NCBI RefSeq assembly: GCF_036208045.1
Contig: NZ_CP121472.1
Coordinates: 4,723,531-4,787,530 of the forward strand
Reading direction: 5' to 3'
Length of the DNA: 64,000 bases
Source of the DNA: Thiorhodovibrio winogradskyi
Lineage (GTDB): Bacteria > Pseudomonadota > Gammaproteobacteria > Chromatiales > Chromatiaceae
The notes beneath the pieces are model-generated. The model did not search any database and was not told the DNA's origin. It worked only from the letters and a program-made list of their open reading frames with translations. The position numbers were made by a program, and so were the translations under genes. Position 1 is the first letter of the stretch. Every line of letters starts with the position of its first letter. Positions 20,305-29,856 of this stretch are shown piece after piece.

Positions 20305-21837
20305 TTAGCGTTCCGCGGGTGCCGGCGGAGCTGGCATGGGTGCGGGTTGATAACGCATCGGTGCTGGAACGTACTGCATAGGCGGTGCCGCGGTTTCGGC
20401 TGGAGCGGCTGCTTCCGTTTCGCCTTCAGCAGCCGGGGCCTCTGATGCCGCGGCAGATGCATCCGCAACCGGTGCTAGTTCAGCCTCAGCCGCGGGAGCT
20501 GCCTCTGCCGGTGCTGCCTCTGCCTCAGCCGCGGGAGCTGCCTCAGCCGGTGCTGCCTCTGCCTCAGCCGCGGGAACTGCCTCTGCCGGTGCTGCTTCAG
20601 CTTCAGCCGCGGGAGCTGCCTCAGCTGGTGCTGCTTCAGCTTCAGCCGCGGGAGCTACCTCAGCCGGTGCTGCTTCAGCTTCAGCCGCGGGAGCTACCTC
20701 AGCCGGTGCTGCTTCAGCTTCAGCCGCGGGAGCTACCTCAGCCGGTGCTGCTTCAGCTTCAGCTGCGGGAGCTGCCTCTGCTTCAGCCTCGGCAGCAGCA
20801 GGCACGCCTTCCTCAACCGGAGCTTCTTCGGCCGCCGCAGTCTCGTAGAGAGCAGGATAGGCCTTCGCCATGGGCGCTCCAAACAAGGGCTTGTAGACAC
20901 CTTGGTGACAGGTCTTGCAGTTGACCTTAAAAGCGTCACCAAGAGGCCCCTTACGGGACTCTGGCAAAATCTCGCCAAGGGGCGCGACATAGTCATTGTT
21001 CATGTCGCGAACATTGCGGATTGCATACCAAGCGGTCGTCCGCTGTGGGGTGCTTTGATCCCAAGCGGTAAAGGACCGCGAGTTATGGCAATAGGTGCAG
21101 TTCACCCCAAGACCATCCATGAAGTGTCCCATCAGGCTGTAAGTCCATTCGGCCTGTTTGATCGATTTACGATTTCCCTGTGGCAGCACGGTTTGGCCAA
21201 TGATGCGAATTTCTTCATCGCCCAGCAGGAAAGGTGTAAAGGGATCGAAGGGCATTGAGGTATAACCGACCGCGTATCCGATGGTGTTCTGCCCGGTTGG
21301 CGACACCATTGACGGATGATCCGGACCTGGATCCGAAACCCAGACATACTCCGGCACGGGCTTGCCACGGTGGCAGGTGTAGCAGGTCACACCGGTGTCG
21401 GCCACATGGTCTTGCCAGGTCGAGTTCACTTCACGGGTCATTTGCAGCATGCGGCGAGAAGCGATCTTGGTGTAAACACCATCGGATTCCCACTGAACGC
21501 CTTCATGGCAGTAAGTGCAGCCTTCTTCCGGCGAGACCCAGGTGGTCAGGGCCACCATGGTGCGATTGAACTCATTGACCGTCAGGTCTCCGAGCACCTG
21601 GACGTTCTTGTAAACGTCCTTGGCCAACCCGCCACCCGGCGTCGCCGCCGGAATCGCATCGGGCGTCTGATTCGCTTCGACGAGTTTTTCCAACCGATCC
21701 GGATTGAACATTTGCTGCATGGCCAGGCCGCGATAGCCGTTCTGCACGACCTCGGGCGGTGGGGCTTCGCAGCCAACGATGAACGCGGTTGCACCCAGGC
21801 TCAGGAGTGCCAGCGCTTGATGATTACGCAGTTTCAT
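20305..21837 (-). CDS. pufC: PufC, tetraheme cytochrome of the reaction centre, with long Ala/Pro/Glu tail
   Basis: Periplasmic cytochrome that re-reduces the photo-oxidised special pair. The lipobox puts the acylated Cys at residue 23 (FIVGC). CxxCH sites are at 107, 152, 247 and 307, the normal four hemes. The conserved core ends near residue 335. The remaining 175 residues are a low-complexity tail of seven full 13-residue units ([10 protein letters not shown] followed by VAP, AAP or AVP), ending in a Pro/Met-rich segment ([17 protein letters not shown]). Usual PufC proteins end shortly after the last heme domain. The start overlaps the pufM stop by 4 bp. Confidence 0.96.
   Translation of the reverse strand: MKLRNHQALALLSLGATAFIVGCEAPPPEVVQNGYRGLAMQQMFNPDRLEKLVEANQTPDAIPAATPGGGLAKDVYKNVQVLGDLTVNEFNRTMVALTTWVSPEEGCTYCHEGVQWESDGVYTKIASRRMLQMTREVNSTWQDHVADTGVTCYTCHRGKPVPEYVWVSDPGPDHPSMVSPTGQNTIGYAVGYTSMPFDPFTPFLLGDEEIRIIGQTVLPQGNRKSIKQAEWTYSLMGHFMDGLGVNCTYCHNSRSFTAWDQSTPQRTTAWYAIRNVRDMNNDYVAPLGEILPESRKGPLGDAFKVNCKTCHQGVYKPLFGAPMAKAYPALYETAAAEEAPVEEGVPAAAEAEAEAAPAAEAEAAPAEVAPAAEAEAAPAEVAPAAEAEAAPAEVAPAAEAEAAPAEAAPAAEAEAAPAEAVPAAEAEAAPAEAAPAAEAEAAPAEAAPAAEAELAPVADASAAASEAPAAEGETEAAAPAETAAPPMQYVPAPMRYQPAPMPAPPAPAER
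20487..20759 (-). repeat. 39-bp tandem repeat encoding the PufC tail
   Basis: Seven 39-bp units start at 20487, 20526, 20565, 20604, 20643, 20682 and 20721, and a decaying eighth starts at 20760. Each encodes one 13-residue Ala/Glu/Pro unit. Adjacent units differ by few bases, so the array probably expands and contracts by slippage or unequal recombination, always in frame. Confidence 0.93.
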
Positions 21838-22808
21838 TGCGCCACCCCCTGCGTCAGATAGGGATTCTCGATGGTCAGTTCAGACGGGTAACCAGGCGCC
21901 ACACCGTGCTTCACTGCCCAAAGATACCAGTTTTCTACCACGGTACCGGTCAGCAGAATACCCAGACCAGCGGTAATGACAGTGAAGACCGCGAACCACC
22001 AGGCCCAGCGATGGATGGATTCCATGCTGGCATTGAAGCCCATGCACCAGCGCCAGAACAGCATGGCACGCTCGGCCGCCGTACCGCGATCGGTAATCTG
22101 ATCGATCTCGCGATCACCGCCGTAGCGCGAAACAGCCAGGATGGTGCCGCCGTGCATGGCGAAGAGCACCGCGGAGCCGTACAGGAAGGCAATCGACAAC
22201 GCATGGAAGGGATTATAGTAGAAATTCCCATAGCGGATCGAAATAGCAGCCGTCCAGTCAAGATGCGGGAAGATGCCGAAAGGCGGTGCCTCACCCCAAC
22301 TACCCATGAGAATCGGGCGGATAAACCCAAGCGTGAGGTAGAAAAAGATGGCGGCCGCGAAGGCCCACGCGAGATGGGTGCTCATGCCGAGATCGACCGC
22401 GCGCTTGTAGACCCGGACCCACCACAGCAGGATGGAGAGGGTCAAAAAGAACCCGGCGATGAGCCACCAGCCGCCTTCAGCAAGCGGTGGGAAGCTTAGG
22501 CCATAAGCGGGCGGTGGTGGCTCCAGAGCCAACCAGAAAAAGTTCTTGACGAACAAGATCGGGTTCCAGTCGACCGAGGCCAGCATGTTGAGCCCCATGA
22601 TCTCGATGGCGATGAAGCCAGCGATCAGGGAAGCGATGCCCCAACCCCCAAGATACAGCGGACCAATCTGCGCATCGCCAATCTTGCCGATCCAGTAATT
22701 GAAGATCGGCTTGCCAAGGCGAGGCAGACTGCCCCTTGGGAGCTCGACACCAGGGTAGCCCGGTTCGCGAACCTGGACCCTCGTGAAAATGTTTTGATAT
22801 TCAGGCAT
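21834..22808 (-). CDS. pufM: Reaction centre M subunit
   Basis: Type-II reaction-centre M chain of 324 residues with five membrane helices. Visible landmarks are the N-terminal [20 protein letters not shown], the special-pair/accessory region ([29 protein letters not shown]) and the iron/QA-site region ([14 protein letters not shown]). GAGGA lies 7 nt before the ATG. It sits between pufL and pufC in the standard order. Confidence 0.99.
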   Translation of the reverse strand: MPEYQNIFTRVQVREPGYPGVELPRGSLPRLGKPIFNYWIGKIGDAQIGPLYLGGWGIASLIAGFIAIEIMGLNMLASVDWNPILFVKNFFWLALEPPPPAYGLSFPPLAEGGWWLIAGFFLTLSILLWWVRVYKRAVDLGMSTHLAWAFAAAIFFYLTLGFIRPILMGSWGEAPPFGIFPHLDWTAAISIRYGNFYYNPFHALSIAFLYGSAVLFAMHGGTILAVSRYGGDREIDQITDRGTAAERAMLFWRWCMGFNASMESIHRWAWWFAVFTVITAGLGILLTGTVVENWYLWAVKHGVAPGYPSELTIENPYLTQGVAQ

Positions 22809-22823
22809 TTTGGTGTCCTCAGA

Positions 22824-23645
22824 TTACCAGATTGGGAGGTTGGGCCACCACATCCACCATTCTGGCCATCCGCGCGTCCAGAAGGGACCGGTCAGCAGGA
22901 TACAGACCGCACTCCAGAAAGCCGCGTTGATTGCCAGGAAGACGCCCAGGCGATGGATGCCCAGGGCACCGATGGAATACCCCACGATGTCACGGAAGAC
23001 GGTGTTCTCGTGCTCACCCGTCTTCACCGCCTCGCCGTCACGCGGGTTGGTCACGGACAAAATCAGTGAGCCATGCATCGCCAGCGCCAGACAGTTGGTG
23101 AAGAAGAAGCTGATCGCCAGCATGTGCGCCGGGTTGTAATGGAAGTGAAGCGTCTGGTAACCCACGTTGGAAACCCAGTCGAGGTGACTGAAAATTCCAT
23201 AGGGAAAGCCATGCCCCCAAGCACCCATGAGCACCGGGCGGATGACCACCAGCGTGATATAGGCCAGAATCGCGAAGGCGAAGGCGAAAGGCACATGGAG
23301 CCCCATGCCCAGTTTGCGAGCAATCTCAACCTGTCTGAGCGCCCAGGACACAAAGGCCCCGATCGCGCAGATGGTGATGAACTGCCACAAACCTCCCTCT
23401 TTCAGTGGCGCGACACCCAGACCAACATCCAGATCGGGCGGAGCGATACTGATTTGCCAGATATTCCAAGTCGGCCCGAGAGCCGCTCCTAAAATGATTA
23501 GTAGGGTACCGAGGGTCGCGAAGAAGACCGCGGAGACTCCGAAGAAGCCGACATAAAACGGCCCCACCCAGAAGTCGAACAGGTCTCCCCCGACCAGCGT
23601 CCCACCGCGTACGCGGTATTTTTTTTCAAAACTCAGCATGGCCAT
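22824..23645 (-). CDS. pufL: Reaction centre L subunit
   Basis: Type-II reaction-centre L chain of 273 residues with five membrane helices. Landmarks are [60 protein letters not shown] and the QB-side region [22 protein letters not shown]. The start at 23645 is chosen because AGAGGA lies 8 nt upstream; the longer frame upstream is non-conserved and lies in the pufA-pufL leader. Confidence 0.99.
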   Translation of the reverse strand: MAMLSFEKKYRVRGGTLVGGDLFDFWVGPFYVGFFGVSAVFFATLGTLLIILGAALGPTWNIWQISIAPPDLDVGLGVAPLKEGGLWQFITICAIGAFVSWALRQVEIARKLGMGLHVPFAFAFAILAYITLVVIRPVLMGAWGHGFPYGIFSHLDWVSNVGYQTLHFHYNPAHMLAISFFFTNCLALAMHGSLILSVTNPRDGEAVKTGEHENTVFRDIVGYSIGALGIHRLGVFLAINAAFWSAVCILLTGPFWTRGWPEWWMWWPNLPIW

Positions 23646-23699
23646 CGTTAAATCCTCTGCTGGGGAGACACCATGACCTGCTGCCTCCACATAGCAACT

Positions 23700-23757
23700 C
23701 GGATGCTGGCCGACGCGCAAACCCGGGGGGCGAGTACGCGCCGGTCAGCACCATCCG
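23700..23757 (-). promoter_or_regulatory. Intercistronic mRNA hairpin between pufA and pufL
   Basis: On the minus strand the segment 23757-23737 pairs with 23717-23700 (CGGAT, GCTG, CCG and CGCG blocks, with small bulges) across a GC-rich loop. It begins 12 nt after the first pufA stop. Puf operons carry stabilising hairpins here that keep pufBA mRNA in excess over pufLM; the structure fits that role. Confidence 0.7.
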
Positions 23758-23768
23758 AAAAGGCCTTC

Positions 23769-23972
23769 TTATTGATTTTGCGGCACCGAGGCGGCAGCCT
23801 GGTCCTGATAGGTGACCGGAATGCCGTCGTCGAGCCAGTTCAGGTCGGTGCTCAGCAGGATCATGTGAATACCCAGACCCAGAACGATCTGGAAAACGCC
23901 CAGTGCCACCAGGGTCTGAGCTGGGTTGATGATCTGCCAGATTTTGTGCAGGTTTTGCATGCTGTCGTTCAT
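23769..23972 (-). CDS. pufA: LH1 alpha subunit, first copy
   Basis: LH1 alpha polypeptide of 67 residues starting [19 protein letters not shown]. The membrane helix has the BChl His in GLGIHMILL, followed by [14 protein letters not shown] and a 12-residue tail. Unlike copies 2 and 3 it has NPAQ where they have DPRR, so the cytoplasmic surface differs. GGAG lies 8 nt before the chosen ATG; an upstream in-frame ATG has no support. Confidence 0.96.
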   Translation of the reverse strand: MNDSMQNLHKIWQIINPAQTLVALGVFQIVLGLGIHMILLSTDLNWLDDGIPVTYQDQAAASVPQNQ

Positions 23973-24070
23973 TTGTAAATTCTCCAAGTTTGGCGAGCAA
24001 TGCCTAGCAACGGCATCTGCTAAAAAATGATTGGTCAATACGGGGCGATTGGCTTAAGGCCAATGGCGGA

Positions 24071-24211
24071 TTACAGCCAGGGGCGATACATCCAAGCCAA
24101 CAGATGCGCGAATACAACCAGACCAAAATAGGCGGTCATGCTGGACATGAAGATACCGTGGAATTCTTTTGCTTCAGCATCAGTCAAGCCGGTCATTGAT
24201 TTCTCTGCCAT
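24071..24211 (-). CDS. pufB: LH1 beta subunit, first copy
   Basis: LH1 beta polypeptide of 46 residues: [21 protein letters not shown], helix with [15 protein letters not shown]. One residue is missing near the N-terminus relative to the Thermochromatium tepidum beta (MAEQKSLTG as I recall it). GAGGA lies 7 nt before the ATG. It is the first gene of the puf block, 247 bp after bchZ. Confidence 0.97.
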   Translation of the reverse strand: MAEKSMTGLTDAEAKEFHGIFMSSMTAYFGLVVFAHLLAWMYRPWL

Positions 24212-24458
24212 GATTCAATCCTCAAATAAAGTGAGTGAAGCCTTGCGGCTGTCTTTCAGCGCGCCAGAGACGCACCATCCATTCTGCCGAGGGTTAAAAG
24301 ACCCCTTACAGATTTAGCGCCCGTTCGACCCGGGCGGCCATGCGCTTCCTGGGTGCAAGACAACTCGACTGGCACCTCTGAAGCTTGAAACGCGGCGACG
24401 CCGAAGACATCGACTGCCTTGGTCACCGACCACGAACCTCTCGTGCTGCCGCGGACAT

Positions 24459-25934
24459 TCATGCCACGGCCTCCTGATTCATTGCCGAGCCTGCTTGGCC
24501 GACGTGCTCGGCCGTGACCCGATCCGCCCCCGCTCGGCGCGCGGCGCGCTCGGCGGCATCGCGCAAGCGCTTGGCGGCGGAGATGCGCACCAGCACCGGC
24601 GCTGACTCAAGCAGCTCATCAAGCTTGAGTTTGGCGGCGCCCTCCCAGGGAAGCTCGCGATGCTCGTTGCCACTCGCGCGCGCGAGTGTTGCTTCGACCC
24701 GGTCGAGATCCGTGCCCAGCGGCAGGATATTGAACAGCGCGTCGAAAAGCGCGTTGCAAACTTCCTGCACCAGATAGGTCGCCCCGGAAAAACCCATGAA
24801 GGGAGTGCCGGTGTGGCGCCGCACCAGAGTGCCGGGGAGCGAGGCGGGAATAAAAGCGGCGCGTCCGCCCGCCTCGGCCAAATACATGCGCTCGTTGTAG
24901 CCACCGAAAACGATCAGCGGGGTCTTGCCGCGCACCGCCTCGCGTGTGGCGGCATTGTCGGTCTTGACGCCTGGGCGCCGCGCGATGGCGAAGTGGCAGG
25001 GCATGCCCAGCTCGTCTTCGAGATAATGGCGCACGCCACGGCTGTAGGTTTCGGTCGCGACAATGCCAAAGCTCGCGGTGCCGAAAAAGTCCTGTGTCAC
25101 CGAGCGCCACAGATCCCAAATCGGCTTGATGGTGGTGTGCTTCTCGCGCTCAATGAAAGGCTCGGGGTCGAGACCCAGGAGTTCGCCGAGCTTGCGCAGA
25201 AACGCCACGGTACTGTGCAGACCGATGGGTGCTTGCAGGAAAGGCTTGTCGAGTGCCTCGCACAGCTTGCGGCCATATTCGCGGTACAGGCAGATGTTCA
25301 CATCCGCATCGGCCAGACGCGGAATCTCATCGAGATGCGCGCCCAGCGGAAAAATCATGTTGATCCCGGCGCCCAGGCCCTCGACCAGGCGACGCACCTC
25401 GGCGAGATCCGAGGCGGTGTTGAAGCAACCATAAGCCGGGCCAATGATGTTGACGCTGGGTCCGGTTGTTTTATTGCGCTGAGCTGCTTTGGCCTTGGCG
25501 CTGGTCTTGCCTTGGCCACCGAACTGACTCCACAACCAGAAGATGGCGCGATCAGCACTCTGCCACTGGTCTTCGTCGATGGTGCGCGGCAAGAAGCGCT
25601 GAATCTTGGTGCCAGCCGGCGTCACGCCGCCACCGATCATCTCGGCGATAGACCCCGTCACAACAACGGCGGGCTGTTTCGGGTCCAGGGTAGCGAAGGC
25701 GCGCTTCATGGCGTTCTCGGTGCCTTCCTGGCCGAGTTCTTCCTCGCCCAGCCCAGTCACCACCACCGGCAGTTCATGCGGTGGTAGGGCGTCCGTGTAG
25801 TGCAGCACCGCTGTCACCGGCAGATTCTCACAGCCAACGGGGCCGTCGATAATGACTTGCAGGCCCTTGACGGCGGTAAAGACATAGACCGCTCCCCAAT
25901 AGCCGCCAGCACGGTCGAGGTCGAGCACCAGCAT
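24459..25934 (-). CDS. bchZ: Chlorophyllide a reductase subunit Z
   Basis: NifK-like subunit of the nitrogenase-related chlorophyllide a reductase that acts before bacteriochlorophyllide a. At 491 residues it starts [24 protein letters not shown] with the early Cys in [24 protein letters not shown] and [22 protein letters not shown] are typical. The start codon overlaps the bchY stop by 1 bp, giving coupled translation. The 247-bp gap to pufB probably holds a puf promoter that I could not identify. Confidence 0.98.
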   Translation of the reverse strand: MLVLDLDRAGGYWGAVYVFTAVKGLQVIIDGPVGCENLPVTAVLHYTDALPPHELPVVVTGLGEEELGQEGTENAMKRAFATLDPKQPAVVVTGSIAEMIGGGVTPAGTKIQRFLPRTIDEDQWQSADRAIFWLWSQFGGQGKTSAKAKAAQRNKTTGPSVNIIGPAYGCFNTASDLAEVRRLVEGLGAGINMIFPLGAHLDEIPRLADADVNICLYREYGRKLCEALDKPFLQAPIGLHSTVAFLRKLGELLGLDPEPFIEREKHTTIKPIWDLWRSVTQDFFGTASFGIVATETYSRGVRHYLEDELGMPCHFAIARRPGVKTDNAATREAVRGKTPLIVFGGYNERMYLAEAGGRAAFIPASLPGTLVRRHTGTPFMGFSGATYLVQEVCNALFDALFNILPLGTDLDRVEATLARASGNEHRELPWEGAAKLKLDELLESAPVLVRISAAKRLRDAAERAARRAGADRVTAEHVGQAGSAMNQEAVA

Positions 25935-27466
25935 CAGTGCGCCCCTCCCGCCGCAGCCATGGGCGCAGCGACGGCGACCCGTGGCATCGCCCGCGACTTC
26001 GCGGGCGGCATTGACGGCCAGACTCCGGCGGTCGCGCCCGTGCCGACACCTTTGAAGAAGTCGGTCATGCGATCAAAACGCGACTGGCTGGCCAGCGCCG
26101 CGTTCACCACCTGCGCCAGCGATCCGGCACCCGCCACTCCGATCAAGGGCCGCGCCGAGATCAGATTGGTGAAATAAAGCGCCGGAATGGATTGCTCCTT
26201 GGCATGCTGCACCACGGGCGTGGTGCCGATGGCCAAATCCGGCTTAATGGCGTCGACAGCGGATTTATCCTGCTCCAGCGACGCGCGGAAACGGACGGTC
26301 ACGCCACGAGACTCAAGCCAATCACGATCGGCTTCGGCCCAGCGGGTGCGTCCAGTCGCGGTGCCAACATAGGGCACCTCGGCGCCACTCTCGACCAGTA
26401 AGCGGGCAACCAGCAGTTCCGAGCCTTCGTAGCCGGAAACGGTGATGGAGCCTTTGATCGGGGCTTGCGAGAGGGCGTTCTTGATGACCGGCAGCACGGC
26501 ATTCTTGGCGGCCGCGACTTGCTCGGTCGGGATATTGCAGGCCTCGCCCACCGCGCTCAGCCAAGCGTCGGTGCCATCGTGCCCGACCGGCGCGGAGCCG
26601 ATGATGGGCCGGCCCGCCTGCTCGAACTCACGGATGGAGGCCGCATAATAGGGATGGATGGCGGCTACGGCGGCACAGTCAAGCGCGCCATAGAACTCGC
26701 GCCATTCGCGCGTTGGGACCACGGGACCGGCGGCCAAGCCCAAGGGCTCCAGCAGCATGCCGATGCCGACGGGGTCGGCCGGGAACATTTCACCCAAGAG
26801 GGTCAGTGTCGGCTTTTGGCTGCGACCACCGCGCGGCGCCTGTACCGGGCCGGTCTCGGCCTCGCCACGGGCGCGTTTGAGCATGGCGCCACAGAGCACA
26901 TCCTTCGCCTCGGCATGAGTGGGCACACCAAAGCCGGGCACGTCGATACCGATGATCCGTACGTTGTTGATGGATTGCGGCAACAGGCGCAGCGGCACGC
27001 CGGAGGCCGTTGGCACGCACAGGTTGACCACCACAATGGCGTCGTAGTGCTCGGGATCGGCGAGTTGCTCGACCGCCTCGCGCAGATCCTCGAACAACTT
27101 GCCCGTGACCAGGCTTTCTGAATCGAAGGGAACATAACCGACACTGCGCTTCGCCCCATAGAAATGGGAGGTGAAGCTCAGGCCATAGACACAGCATGCC
27201 GAGCCGCAGAGAACGGAGGCGGTGCGACGCATGCGCAAACCGATCCGCAGCGAACCAAAGGCCGGACACATGGTCTGCGGCCGATCATGAGGTCCGGCGG
27301 GATAGTCGGCGGCAAAGCGCTCAAGCAGCTCACTCTGACCCGAAGACTCCGCGGCACGGCGTAAATGGTCCTCGCCCGCATGACAACCGCCAGCGGACGC
27401 GGCCGCGATCTGGTCGGGGACCAGACCGGCTGCTGTTGGCGCTTGGTTGTTGGTTGGGCGAGGCAT
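25934..27466 (-). CDS. bchY: Chlorophyllide a reductase subunit Y
   Basis: NifD-like subunit of chlorophyllide a reductase, 510 residues. Cluster-ligand regions are visible in [16 protein letters not shown] and [30 protein letters not shown], then [18 protein letters not shown]. The first 60 residues are less conserved. No Shine-Dalgarno sequence precedes the ATG; instead the leader is AT-rich and built of heptamer repeats (27486-27548), so translation efficiency may be unusual. Confidence 0.97.
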   Translation of the reverse strand: MPRPTNNQAPTAAGLVPDQIAAASAGGCHAGEDHLRRAAESSGQSELLERFAADYPAGPHDRPQTMCPAFGSLRIGLRMRRTASVLCGSACCVYGLSFTSHFYGAKRSVGYVPFDSESLVTGKLFEDLREAVEQLADPEHYDAIVVVNLCVPTASGVPLRLLPQSINNVRIIGIDVPGFGVPTHAEAKDVLCGAMLKRARGEAETGPVQAPRGGRSQKPTLTLLGEMFPADPVGIGMLLEPLGLAAGPVVPTREWREFYGALDCAAVAAIHPYYAASIREFEQAGRPIIGSAPVGHDGTDAWLSAVGEACNIPTEQVAAAKNAVLPVIKNALSQAPIKGSITVSGYEGSELLVARLLVESGAEVPYVGTATGRTRWAEADRDWLESRGVTVRFRASLEQDKSAVDAIKPDLAIGTTPVVQHAKEQSIPALYFTNLISARPLIGVAGAGSLAQVVNAALASQSRFDRMTDFFKGVGTGATAGVWPSMPPAKSRAMPRVAVAAPMAAAGGAH

Positions 27467-27485
27467 TGTTTTTAGAAAATAGAAA

Positions 27486-27548
27486 TTAGGAGTTAGGAGT
27501 TAGGAGTTAGCATCTATTTGCTATCGACTATTTACTATTTGCTATCTT
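27486..27548 (-). repeat. Heptanucleotide repeats between bchX and bchY
   Basis: The plus strand shows TTAGGAG three times plus TTAG (27486-27510), then five CTATxxx heptamers (27514-27548: CTATTTG, CTATCGA, CTATTTA, CTATTTG, CTATCTT). They fill most of the 89-bp gap inside the bch operon. Confidence 0.9.
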
Positions 27549-27555
27549 CTTATTT

Positions 27556-28581
27556 TCAGGCGTCGTCGTAGATGACTTCGAGTGAGGGCTTGACAGTTTT
27601 CTGGACGCTGCACATATCTTCTGGCTTGGCTGGCTCTAGGATCACATCGCGGCCGACGGCGTCGCTGGCGAAGAGACCCAGCAGATCCTCGTGGGCCAGC
27701 GGTGTTGTCTTGAGTGGCGGTGCCACCGCGACCTGCTCGGCCAACCCTTTGAACAAGCCGGCCCAGGGGCTGTCGAGCTTGCCGATGATCTGATAGGCCG
27801 CGCTCTTGCGGCGGATATCATCGTCCTGCGGAATCTCGGCCAGCACTGGCACCCCGACTTTCTCGGCGAAGCGCCGCGCCTCACCGGTGCCGTCATCTTT
27901 GTTGATGACCATGCCGGCGACACCGACATTGCCACCGAGCCCGCGAAAATACTCGACCGCAGAGCAGACATTGTTAGCGACATAAAGGGACTGCAGATCG
28001 TTGGAGCCGACCAGCATCACCTTCTGGCACATGTCGCGCGCGATCGGCAGGCCGAAGCCGCCGCAGACCACGTCGCCCAGGAAATCGAGCAGGACGTAGT
28101 CGAAATCCCAATCGTGAAAGCCCAGGCTGTCGAGCAGCTCGAAGCCATGAATGATGCCGCGTCCACCGCAACCGCGTCCGACCTCGGGGCCGCCAAGTTC
28201 CATGGCGAAGACACCGTCACGCTTGAAGCAGACATCGCCAATTTCGACCGGCTCGCCGGCAAGCTTCTTTTTGCTTGATGTCTCGATGATGGTCGGACAG
28301 GAGCGGCCGCCGAACAGCAGGGTGGCGGTATCGCTCTTGGGGTCACAGCCGATCAGCAGTACCTTCTTTCCCAATTGCGCGAACATGTAGGACAGGTTCG
28401 CCAGGGTGAAGCTCTTGCCAATGCCGCCCTTGCCGTAAATGGCGATGATCTCGGGGCGCTTGCCGGAGGAGCCGTTGCCACCAGATCCGGCGCCACCAGA
28501 TCCGGCGCCACCAGATTCGGGCAGGCCAGACGGCTGCTCGAAGGGCTGGTCAGGCGCGAAATGGCCGGCGGGGCTAAACAT
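27556..28581 (-). CDS. bchX: Chlorophyllide a reductase iron protein
   Basis: NifH-like ATPase subunit that reduces BchYZ. After a Gly/Ser-rich N-terminus comes the P-loop YGKGGIGKSFTLANLSYMFA (about residue 50), GCDPKSDTATLLFGG, and the cluster Cys in GPEVGRGCGGRGIIHGF and DFLGDVVCGGFGLPIARD. The ATG at 28581 (MFSPAGHF) has GGAGG 7 nt upstream; an ATG at 28587 and a TTG at 28599 are alternatives. It overlaps the end of bchC by 8 bp. Confidence 0.97.
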   Translation of the reverse strand: MFSPAGHFAPDQPFEQPSGLPESGGAGSGGAGSGGNGSSGKRPEIIAIYGKGGIGKSFTLANLSYMFAQLGKKVLLIGCDPKSDTATLLFGGRSCPTIIETSSKKKLAGEPVEIGDVCFKRDGVFAMELGGPEVGRGCGGRGIIHGFELLDSLGFHDWDFDYVLLDFLGDVVCGGFGLPIARDMCQKVMLVGSNDLQSLYVANNVCSAVEYFRGLGGNVGVAGMVINKDDGTGEARRFAEKVGVPVLAEIPQDDDIRRKSAAYQIIGKLDSPWAGLFKGLAEQVAVAPPLKTTPLAHEDLLGLFASDAVGRDVILEPAKPEDMCSVQKTVKPSLEVIYDDA

Positions 28582-29554
28582 CGACATGCCTCCAGTCAAG
28601 TATCATTTTCAGGCAGCTTGGGTCGGAGAAGGCGGTGACATAAGCCTCCGCCGCTTGTTCCGCTGGCAGCCTGTGCGTAATCAACCCGTCGAAGGACAGG
28701 CGACCGGACTCGATCAGGCTTTTCACGGCGATCAGATCGGGCTCTTTGAATTCCGCCGCCACCCGCAGACGCAACTCGCGCATGAAGGCAGGCGGGAAGT
28801 CGAACGCCAGCGGTGCTTCATAGAAGCCGGCGATGATGATCTCGCCGCCTGGGGCCAGGCGCGCGATCAGCACATCCAGCAGTTTGCTGTCGCCGCTGAC
28901 ATCGCAAATGCGGCGATAATCCCGGCGCTCGTCGCTTTCGGGAGCGATGACTTGGTAGCCCTCGGCGCCGGCGACGCGCTCGGGATTGCGTTCCCAGACC
29001 ACCGGGGCTCCACCCATGGCCACGGCCAGGCGGGCCAGCAGGCGACCCAGAACACCATGGCCAATGATCAAATCTGGCGTTTGGCCGGACGGCGCATGAC
29101 TGGCCGCCACCTCTGGCGCGATGGCGTGATGCGCGGTCGCCGCCAAGGCCATCAAAACGCCTTGTTCTCCCAGATCCGTCGGCAGGGGTAGCAAGCGATT
29201 GCCTGGTGCGATGACACGGGAGGCGGCGCCACCAAAGAGACCTGCCACTTCACCGTAACAACGCGCGCCAGGCACGAACACCTGTTCACCGACAACCCGA
29301 CCGCTGTCCTCGCCCGCCGCCAGGATTTGGCCGACGGACTCATAGCCTGGCACCAGCGGATAGGCCAGACCGGGAAAAGGCGGCATCCGCCCGGACCAGA
29401 GCAAACGCTCGGTCCCGGTGCTGATGCCGCTCCAGTGAATGTCCACGACACAGTCAGCCGGGCTCGGCGGGGTCAGGTCCAAACGCCTGACCGCGAGCTG
29501 CTCGGGCTGCTCCAGAACGACCGCGAGGGTGTTCATGTCGATGGACATAGTCAC
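28574..29554 (-). CDS. bchC: Bacteriochlorophyllide a dehydrogenase
   Basis: Oxidises the 3-hydroxyethyl group late in bacteriochlorophyll a synthesis. The protein is 326 residues, of the zinc-alcohol-dehydrogenase-like MDR fold: IHWSGISTGTERLLWSGRMP, YPLVPGYESVG, GVLMALAATAHHAI and the nucleotide-binding LIIGHGVLGRLLARLAV. A GTG at 29554 has AAAGG 6 nt upstream; ATGs at 29548 and 29536 are alternatives. Its promoter region carries two PpsR/CrtJ-like sites. Confidence 0.95.
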   Translation of the reverse strand: MTMSIDMNTLAVVLEQPEQLAVRRLDLTPPSPADCVVDIHWSGISTGTERLLWSGRMPPFPGLAYPLVPGYESVGQILAAGEDSGRVVGEQVFVPGARCYGEVAGLFGGAASRVIAPGNRLLPLPTDLGEQGVLMALAATAHHAIAPEVAASHAPSGQTPDLIIGHGVLGRLLARLAVAMGGAPVVWERNPERVAGAEGYQVIAPESDERRDYRRICDVSGDSKLLDVLIARLAPGGEIIIAGFYEAPLAFDFPPAFMRELRLRVAAEFKEPDLIAVKSLIESGRLSFDGLITHRLPAEQAAEAYVTAFSDPSCLKMILDWRHVDV

Positions 29555-29856
29555 TAGAAACCTTTGACTAAAACCTTTGGTTACCGCAATGACCCGTGGC
29601 GAGATGCCAACCCGGTGCTGGTCGGATGTTGGCCGGATGCTGACTGGGCGACCGCGAAATGCTTACCTGGTTTAGGTATCCCCCCGTGTCTCGCCGCCCA
29701 GCTACCTGAACAAAGTGGAGGGGCCAGGAACGATGAACTGCATGACAGGGATAACTTAGGTGTCAGTCTAGCCTGACTGAAAGATATGTCAAGCCTGATT
29801 TACACCTCATCTGTCAATCCAAGTTGCCAGCCCAGCTTTGCAGGCATCCTCGGCGA
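29555..29856 (-). other. crtF-bchC intergenic region
   Basis: About 300 bp without a gene. The half next to crtF (29761-29817) holds the promoter/operator described separately. The bchC-proximal half (29555-29760) would be its untranslated leader of about 200 nt; it contains two CCAAAGG-type direct repeats near 29560-29582 and no obvious terminator. Confidence 0.6.
29761..29817 (-). promoter_or_regulatory. bchC promoter with tandem PpsR/CrtJ-like operators
   Basis: Minus-strand -35 TTGACA (29792-29787) and -10 TAGACT (29770-29765) are 16 bp apart. Two TGT-N12-ACA-type palindromes overlap them: TGTCAAGCCTGATTTACA (29787-29804, exact) and TGTCAGTCTAGCCTGACT (29761-29778, last base differs). 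They are exactly 8 bp apart, the spacing known for CrtJ at Rhodobacter bchC. A further TTGACA lies at 29817-29812. Confidence 0.82.

Noticed and set aside
20487-20759. Regular repeats as a CRISPR array
   Set aside because: No unique spacers; the units are contiguous, in frame and encode the PufC tail.
24318-24336. CGCCCG/CGGGCG inverted repeat upstream of pufB
   Set aside because: Only a 6-bp stem with a 7-nt loop in GC-rich DNA; too weak to call a terminator or regulator.
24256-24462. 68-residue frame between bchZ and pufB, possible pufQ
   Set aside because: It overlaps the bchZ stop in ATGA fashion but lacks a membrane helix and any PufQ resemblance; its composition looks like noncoding GC-rich sequence.
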